Shown here: piece after piece, positions 51,997 to 60,000 of the stretch
Layout of the letters: every line of letters begins with the position of its first letter
Numbering within the stretch: the stretch's first letter is position 1
DNA from: Polytrichum commune
Lineage: Eukaryota > Streptophyta > Polytrichopsida > Polytrichales > Polytrichaceae
DNA: 60,000 nt
Direction: 5' to 3'
Assembly (NCBI GenBank): GCA_950295325.1
Contig: OX485808.1
Coordinates: forward strand, 34,990,527-35,050,526
Made by a program: the position numbers and the translations under genes
The notes under the pieces: generated by a model
What the model saw: only the letters and a program-made list of their open reading frames with translations
Told to the model about the DNA's origin: nothing
Databases searched by the model: none

Positions 51997-53202
51997 TTGT
52001 TTATAAATGGAAGAATAATTTATAAGTAATGATTATTTCATTAGTGTCATTTGCATTATTACTTCCTTTGCATTTTAGAAATTGCATTTTGTAAAGTATT
52101 TCTACCCCAAAAACAACACTACGAACCACAATCGTATATTTACAGGCTTTATAAGTAAGAATATGGTATATAATGTTTGGGTATGTCTCCTATATCACGT
52201 TTTATTTTGTAGGGTAAAGGGATTTCAATTGCTTGTAAAGGGATTTGATTGGTGCAGTACATGTGCAAAATTGTTCATTGAGTCCTGAATATGATACAGG
52301 ATGCATTTCCATTGAGCACTGAATGGAATGTTGATATCTTAACAAAATCTGTTAGAATACTTGATTTCAGCTTGCTCCTTGAAGTTGGAAACCTGTTAAA
52401 AACAAGTTACCTACTAAGAGAAGGTCATACCAAGCTGACATCAATGTTCTGTTTCCAACTTTTATTGGAAATGCACCCTTGACATTTGGGGTTTCGCGTT
52501 TAGTCTCCTCCACGAATAGGCTATGATAACTAATTGGTAAAAACTTCATCTCATATTGGGACCCCCCAATGGTATGCTCTGCAATACATCAAATTTGCAT
52601 ACTCGAAAGCAGTGTTACATGGAGACCATCAATAGATCTGCTCACCTCTTGATGATTGACCATATATACAACAGAATCCATTAAAGCAGATTGCACAAGT
52701 TCTTCCAAAAACATGGGTGAAAGTATGCAAGTACAGTTTCAGATAGTATTTCCTGACTCCGCTGACAACCATTAATTCAGCTGTTGAGTGTGCATGATCT
52801 TTCAGAAAACTGAAGCTCCCTTGTATTCAGATATAAATACTTCCTCTGTACCAATTTCCCAGTCAGTGATGTATCGTCTCCATTGCAAGATAACTGATCA
52901 GCTGACAAATTGGTCCTCCCTGCTCCATTGAGAACAATGAAAACTCTTCATCTCCAATCTCAGCTCCAGATCCACTAAAAGGCTCCAGAGCCCAAATACA
53001 AAGAATAAAAGGCATTTCAAATATACAGGCTTATCACTCTCTCCTGGCTTCATGCCTTCCTTGTCACATGCTTAGCTCTTACATGGAGAAGTTTCTCCAG
53101 CATTATCTTGCTGAACAAATTGCATTAGCAGGTTATTTACAGTGAGCTTCCGAGAAAGGAACTCAGTGAAACGATTCACAAGTAAGCAATCAAAATACAT
53201 CT
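51997..53202. other. Intergenic DNA and SYP81 3' flank
   Basis: No gene recognised. The part nearest 53200 is probably the 3' UTR of the minus-strand SYP81 gene. Confidence 0.5.
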
Positions 53203-55918
53203 CTATCCGTTATACCAGTCTAAAAAGAGTAGGGTCACTGTAAGCACAGTGAAAATAAGGATAATATAGAGGCGGCTACTACTGTTACGCTGCTGACTTT
53301 TTGAAAGCTCTTTGTTGCCTTTGTCAAGGTTGTTGGTCGCCTCCACTGCCTGTGAAAGAGATAAGCAACATGGTTACACAGACATACTTCATCAGTCCCT
53401 CTCACGAAAATCTCATGCTATTTCAAGAACTATATGCACACTCTGTACTTGTTTACTACAGCTAACTCATCTCAAGCTGCCAAAAGCTTCTACTAAAGTT
53501 AGCTCAACATAGATTTTACTTACCTGTCAGAATACCCTGTAAAGTTGAGCAAAGCACCATTCATGAAGTTCAAAGTACCAACACCCAAATCAAAACATGC
53601 ACTGAAAGCAGGAAAAAGAGCAGTACCTGTGTGTATATCATTTCTATTTGCTGTGCTTGGCGAAGTACATATGTGGAAAACAGATGATTCAATGCCGACA
53701 TCTCTATCATCTTCCTTTCAGTCTCTTGGACCATATCCATCATACTCGATAGCTCTATCTGTTCCATGATCCAAATGTAAAAGGAACATTATTGGCTTGA
53801 TCACTTAGCAATTGCCGGACACTGATGTCAAGATCCTAACTATCTCGCAGAGGATCTATCAAAACTGAAGGCTCTGGGGGATAATGAATACGAAAATCAT
53901 GGAACCCAATTTGAATGTCCGCCAACTGGTGTATTTGTGAAATTCAAAGTTTAAACATGGAGTAGTGACTTCATAATGAATGATAGTTATATATCTTTGC
54001 ACCTGCAAGGCATGTGTCTCTTCATCCATCAGTTGTTGTCGGGACTCGAGCACCCTTGGCTTCACCTCCTCTTTGTCAGTAAGCCAGTCCTTTGAATAAC
54101 CATCACTATCAAGTTGAGAAACTGAGACATCCTCAGGAGGGGGCAGGAGTTCAAGACCCTTTCGACGCTTTCGCAATTTCTTATCAACAGTTTCTTGAAA
54201 ACGAACAGTCCTTAGCTGATCAAAACTTTCTGTGACCTTATGGAGTCTTTCACTCAAAATAAGAACCTGCATCACATACCCCACAAGTTTGTTGCTTTCC
54301 TTGCAGATTTTAATATATTCTACGTGCATATAAGAGGACAGCACACTGGTCAAATTCACACTTAGAAAAAAGACAATGAGGCTCTAACATCTGTCTCGGG
54401 TCTAAAAAAAACTCATGTTGCTGCCTGCCAGAAATTAAGAGGCTCGAAGAACTCACCACACCATGTTGGTGAGCAATCTGATCTGCATGGGGAGATCCCC
54501 TTCCTAGAGCTTGCAGCCATCCAGTACCATATGCTTGCTTCTCTTCAATTCCTATGCTGTTTTTTAGGCTCTCAATGCTATCCCGACATGCTTTAACAAA
54601 CAAACCCACCTAAAAGACAGATCATATGATAAAACTGAGAAATGTGGAAGAGATCAGATTAGCAACAAGAGACTTCAGTAAGCAAAACTGTCACACACAA
54701 TTCTGCACCAAAGAAAGTTGACATTGCTATCCAGCAAGCTTCACCACAACATTTAAAAACACCACATAGTTGACCTCATATTCTATATTGTCGCGGTCTT
54801 GCTCAGTGCTGCGATGCTTTTCGGCATAATCCTTAGCATGTGTGATCACAAACGTTTGCAGGTCTCGTATGTTCTCAGACTACAAACAACCATGATCCCA
54901 CCCAAGTCAGTTAGCGCTTTAGAATCCTAGGCACTGCACTCAATTTCATAATAATAACTTCTGCCTGAGATTCCATGTCCAAATCAACTTTGGACAATCT
55001 TGGTTGGCTAGCTCCCCTTCTCAAAGATTTGAAAACACAGAGGGTGGAGAAAGATAACACTTACAATTTTGATGGCTGTGAGGTAAAATGTTGATCGTTG
55101 GGGAGTTGTATGCAGCATAAGAGATGAAGTGACTTTGGCTAACCTAACCTGTATGCAACGAACTTACTTGATATTCAAAACGAAAACCCTAATTTCACCT
55201 CATATCATTGAAATACAAGCACAAGCTCATATCAACTTTAGAATCTTGCAAGGTCGAAGAAAATAAATCCAAAAGTAGGGCCCCTGTCTTTGCCACCATG
55301 TAAAGCTCTGGGACCATTAAACAACATTTGGCAAACTTGAAATTGGGAGCAGGAATGAGTGACAACACATTTCACTATACTGAGGAGCATGATCAAAGGA
55401 TTTGATCTACCAATTGCATATGAATACAGAAATTCCAGCAACTTTCAGAAGAATTCAATTGATGACCTCACAGAGATCATGCAACTTTGGCTACCCTAAC
55501 CTGTATGCAACAAACGTACTTGACGATGAGATGGAAAACCCTAATCTCTCTTTATAACATTGAAATACAGCACAAACTCATATCAACTCTACAACTTTGC
55601 AAAGTGGTAGAAGATGAATTCGAAAGGCAGTAGGGCCCTTTCTTTTCCGACTTGGAAAGTTCCGAGACGACTGAGAAATCTTTAGCAAACTTGAAATTGG
55701 GAGCAGGAATGAGTGACAACGTATTTCACTACACTCAGAAGAATTGATCTACCAATTCAATGAGTCCAGCAACATTTTCAGTGGAATCCAACTGATGAGC
55801 TTAGCTAAAAAACACAAGAAATCATTTCCTCCTACAATACCTCGTCATATCCATTTGCGATTGCAGCCGCTCGCACCGCCTCCCGGAACTTCTTCGTAAG
55901 ATCCCTGATGCTCGTCAT
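53203..55918 (-). CDS. SYP81: ER Qa-SNARE SYP81 (syntaxin 18/Ufe1 family, 7 exons, 320 aa)
   Basis: Endoplasmic reticulum t-SNARE for Golgi-to-ER retrograde fusion. Exons in transcript order: 55918-55841, 55148-55065, 54879-54775, 54609-54457, 54266-54003, 53758-53627, 53349-53203; GT-AG introns, every exon a whole number of codons. The length is close to the 310 aa of Arabidopsis SYP81. Conserved blocks: HRSTEQDRDNIE, FVKACRDSIESLKNSI, HQHGVVLILSERLHKVTESF, FDQLRTVRFQE and DEETHALQ. SNARE motif about 229-285 with MIEMSALNHLFSTYVLRQAQ and the central Gln in QAQQIEMI. C-terminal anchor RLYIILIFTVLTVTLLFLDWY about 298-318, as in the family. Exon 2 (VRLAKVTSSLMLH...) is the least conserved. Its 5' edge is copied in a tandem duplication within intron 1. 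Confidence 0.93.
55125..55830. repeat. Tandem duplication in SYP81 intron 1 (about 352 bp x 2)
   Basis: 'actttggcta' at 55132 recurs at 55484, and 'gggagcaggaatgagtgaca' at 55345 recurs at 55699. The first copy includes the acceptor and first ~20 nt of exon 2. The second keeps the acceptor-like site, but its exon-like start runs into a stop after VRVAKVA. Confidence 0.85.
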
Positions 55919-58900
55919 TATTGCGAACTTCCTTCCTATCCAAGTATCAAGAACTGCCCAGAGCTCACATCGATCCTTCGAGCAATACTCCTTGTGATCG
56001 AGGATGTTAAATCCTCGAATCCGAGCTGAAAGGTACGTAGACCGGGTCAGCCAAACCCTCGCACCTTCTCCGTTTTAAGACATTCCTCACGTCGTCCGAA
56101 TCGCCATCGCGTACATTACAAGAATTACGCAACCCGTAGCTCAAATTGAAGCCAAGAGCAAAAAAAGAAAAAGAACTTAAAGGAAGGCGATCGAAGTCAC
56201 ATCGAAGATAGGTACTAAAAGGTTGATTGGCGAGCTTGGGCTTCTTCGCTGCTCGGACAAAGGTTGCAAAACCCAAAATGGTGAGGAAACCTTGAACCCA
56301 AGTTTGTGAATTCCGGGTTATCCATGTTAAGGGGTGTCAATTCAATTCTCAAATCCAAGTTATCTATGATACTTGTTTCATGATTTCCTTTAAAGGAATT
56401 TCTATATTTTCAAATTTGTGGAGGTCCATTAAAGGAGATGAAACCATGGGTTTAGGGTCAAACCTTGAGTTTATGAGGATAAACACAAAGTCACCCATGT
56501 TTTCTTAATACTTAAACCACTATACATAAAGAGTGGTGTCAAGCTTTTAAAAGTTGCATTTATAGCTTGTCCTATTGGGATGGGTGGGCAAAGGCAGCCT
56601 TTGATAGGCCAAATGGGAATTAGGACGGTGGGTCCCATGTGCATATGCTCTTTTAAATCTTAATTTTTTCTCAAAGTTTTTGAGAAGTGTGGAGAGGAGA
56701 TCCCAAAAGTTTCACCCAACTTTCAAAATAGGCTCCAATGTACAACAAGCTAGCGAGCTCTTAACATGATGTTTTCTCAAAGAAGGATCAAACCCATGCT
56801 CTTGTCCCTCTTTGTGATCTTTACAAATAAATATACTTTTTGTGATCTTTGTTGATCTAGGTGAGAATTAGTGTGGGTTAGTCAACACAAACACATATGA
56901 GATTGTAGAGTCTAAAAAATGATGTAGAAATATTTAAGGCTCCACGATGCTCCAACCAACCATTGACAACGATATATGATTTAGGTATCATAAAACAATA
57001 ACCAAATAATATTATCATATTTAATTATAATTTATAATTAAGTGATATTATTATAATTAATTTAAATATTGATATGTATCATATTATTATATATATAACT
57101 CATTTTTAATCATAATAATCTTTTTATTTTTATTTTTATATTATTTCTATTACTATTAATATAAACCAAAATTTATAAGTTTTATTTAAATATTGATATG
57201 TACTACTTGGGAGGGGGAATGCAAAGAATATTGTCCATACATGTTCACTTTGACTAATCATTTTCATGATGATACTAAATATCATGTTATGTGATATTAC
57301 CTTACATGAACTCAAATGAAAGAATTTAGGGGTAAAATGGTTGTTCAGGAGTGTTGGGGTTCCAAGTCACATAAAAATTGTATTATGATATGTGAATTAA
57401 ATCAAATGCTTGCTTTAGAGTGAAAAATATAAAACAAAGTGGTACAAGATGAACTTTTAACTACATCCATACAACTGAAACTAGCAACATCATCGTTGTT
57501 TTTCATCTAGTATTTCTAGAAACATTTGATTACAAATAAAAATATACTAATCAATTGGGTCCCTTGAGTGCTAAGGATTTGAAGATTGGTGATATTTATT
57601 GCCTTGCAATCCCTTGGTATTTGTTGTCCCAACCCATGTACATAAAAGCGTTTTTCTCCTCTTCACTTTATCTCTCCTCTTTCTGTCCCTACACCCCCAC
57701 CTACTCCGCCACAACTACAACAAATGTGAAGAGTATGTTCATCACAATGGGCATAAGCCATGTGTAGACAAGCAATTTATCTCCTCCTCTTCACTTTAAC
57801 TCTCCCCTTTTTATCCCTACACCTCCACCTATTATGCCACAACTATTACAATTGTGAAGAACGTGTTCAATTTAACCCTAGTGTTGAATTTTGATTTTTT
57901 ATATGTACATGTATAGAACATGCCCCAACATAATGGTTGATACTTTAATGATTGAGCACTTTGGAGTTCATCACAAAGGGCATAAGACATCTCCAACTGC
58001 AAGTCATCAATGGAATTACTTTATACATTTGGTTGCATGCGGCATTAAAATTAATGTGCCATGTTAATAAAGTGACTTGCATGACTTGTCCTATAGCAGC
58101 AAATGTGCCATGCAACCTCCTTTGGGTTCCACGTAGTGCTTGCAAGACCATTTACGTTGGTCGGTGATCAATAGTGTGGGACAAACTACATCATATGTTT
58201 AGTATTGTTTGTGGCAGGGGTAAACATTTGTGTTATCTACATGGTAAATAGAAATGGGTGAAGGAGGGAAGGCCCTCTTCATTGGTTGCTACTTTGCCCA
58301 TAAGCCGTTTGGCTTCCCAAACTCTAAAATCATTTCACTTGGGTGGGCATGTGGTAGGAGAAGGAGAGACGTTGATCACCAGGTGGCCCCCCTGTAAAAC
58401 AACCCTTATTTTAGGGTTCTTTGAGACCTTGAGATGAATATTGGAGGAAGTTTTCATGATGATGTGACTTCACTATATATTGAATTCATACAACATTCAC
58501 ATATCATCGGCCAAAAAAGAAGAAGAGACAAGCACTAACGACATGTTGGTCACATTCTATGTATTCCACTCTTTTAATTAGTGTAATACATATGTCTTTA
58601 GTGTTGTGTGTGTGTGTGTACCAAACAGAATCCTACTAATTATATCAATATTATCTATAAGTCATTTTCAAACAATCTCTATAGTTGGAGGATGATCACT
58701 TAGACCTAGAAAGGTTAATACATATCGCACAAATAGTCCAATCTCATTGTAAACATGTGCCAGTTTTTCAAAACGTCCATTCTTCATAACTAAGGAATCG
58801 AGCCCAATATACTACTCAAAATACACCTAATTGGTTAATGAAGAAGAGTGACCATATAAGGCCCACATACCTTACGTGAATAGTTTATAGCCCAAGAAAA

Positions 58901-60000
58901 AGACTGTATGTTGAGAAGAAGAAGAAAAACAAAACAATTGTTTTTTCTAACCACTCCACCTTCCCTTGTGGGCAACATCGCTATGTTGTAACAATCTCCA
59001 CCCAATTGAAAGGAAGTTTGCAGGAAGAACAAATGTCATCCATGAATGTGCAAAAGTCACATGGATTTAATACCCTAGTTTACCTGGTCCAAATTGAATC
59101 GAGGTTTGCTACACCATTTATGGTATTGAGTGTCATGTGCATTGTTTTTTTAGAAGGGCCTAGAATAGATACCTAGAGGTCTCAATGTGTCACGTTTGTT
59201 AATTGCCGATATAATATTATTCGTCAACATAAGCAACTTCTTATGTGAAAAACATTTACATTATGACATTCATGCCCCCTCCCCACCTGACTTTGGTGAA
59301 GCATAAAAGTTGGTTCTAAAAACACGGCCTCCACACCATTGACATTATCTAGTATCGAGCCCTGTTGGCAAATGAAGTGGAGGTTTTAAGCCCCAAGCAC
59401 TGACCCTCCCATTGGTACTTAGACATGAGGCAAGAATATAGGACTTTTAAAAGTGTTGCCTCCCGTCCTTGTGATTGGTTGCTTTTAGTCTTAGCTATGA
59501 GGGCACGAGGAGCTTCATTAACAAAAACCGATGGTAAGATAGATGAGTAATAAGGCATTTGGGGACGAGACAAAAACTATCCAACATGTCATTGCTTGGT
59601 AGATAAAACCATGAACATGTGTGAAAGCTATTAACTAAAACCTACTAAAAAATTTCCGGAGCAAGTTCTTGTAGGTGCATTGGGATAGCCAGATGCCTCC
59701 CCTATAACTGAGGGAGCTTTACCTGGTTTTTAGGAAAGACTTTGGTTATTTGGTAAAGTCAGGTGGGGAGGGGGCATTAGTGTAGCACATAGGGATACTT
59801 GAGATGATGGTTTTGTGTTTAGCATGCAAGAAGAAACAAGAGGACAATGTCTTAAAGTGTCAATTAGATGCACTTTAGTCAACTTGTGGACCATTGTGTA
59901 ACATAGGCATACACCTCATAACATTTTAAATATACTCAAGCCAAGATAATAAACGCACTTGAATGCCAAGTTTCATGGAGTGACACTAATGATAAAGTTA
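55919..60000. other. SYP81 upstream region and AT-rich intergenic DNA
   Basis: The first ~350 bp is the SYP81 promoter and leader. An open frame of 89 codons on the minus strand (56007-56276) lies there; it has no known family. From 56.3 kb on the DNA is AT-rich (especially 56990-57190), with no gene recognised. A short (GT)n run occurs near 58606-58619, and an imperfect direct repeat of about 80 bp sits near 57655-57860 ('ctcctcttcacttt...tccctacacc'). Confidence 0.5.

Overview
The window is nuclear DNA of a land plant. Every recognisable gene is eukaryotic, with spliced exons, and the best protein matches from memory are plant families: MIRO, HIRA, the plastid copper ATPase PAA2/HMA8, the ER syntaxin SYP81 and a decayed DCP1. 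Intergenic DNA is AT-rich and full of old repeats. I cannot name the species. The intronless PAA2 gene and the repeat-rich spacing hint at a lineage outside the angiosperm model species, but that is weak.

Layout. 1-11.3 kb: no gene seen; dispersed repeats and two Tourist/Harbinger-type MITEs. 11.3-18.7 kb (+): MIRO in 14 exons, with a GC-rich promoter that carries site II motifs. 21.1-30.4 kb (+): HIRA histone chaperone in 12 exons; several introns hold tandem duplications and one intron appears to be GC-AG. 30.4-39 kb: repeats, a DCP1 pseudogene (-), a 169-nt near-perfect hairpin and a GC-rich island. 39.2-41.9 kb (+): PAA2 in a single exon. 45.6-50.9 kb: a complete 5.3-kb PIF/Harbinger transposon with TIRs, a 3-bp TSD, a Myb/SANT-like ORF and a transposase carrying one frameshift. 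It contains a block of antisense 25S rRNA-like sequence, which itself contains a 318-bp hAT-type MITE. 51.9 kb (-): tRNA-Thr(CGT). 53.2-55.9 kb (-): SYP81 in 7 exons. 55.9-60 kb: no gene recognised.

The host genes are unrelated housekeeping functions (mitochondrial motility, nucleosome assembly, chloroplast copper delivery, ER fusion) and show no sign of working as a cluster. Exon chains were built by hand. In each chain the reading phase closes at every junction and the total length is close to the family: MIRO 641 aa, HIRA 997 aa, SYP81 320 aa, PAA2 924 aa.

Two themes stand out. First, local tandem duplications of about 200-370 bp recur inside introns and next to genes, and three of them copy the edge of an exon together with its splice site. 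Second, the Harbinger element is a three-level nest (transposon, then rRNA fragment, then MITE), with a duplication of about 130 bp flanking the rRNA block.
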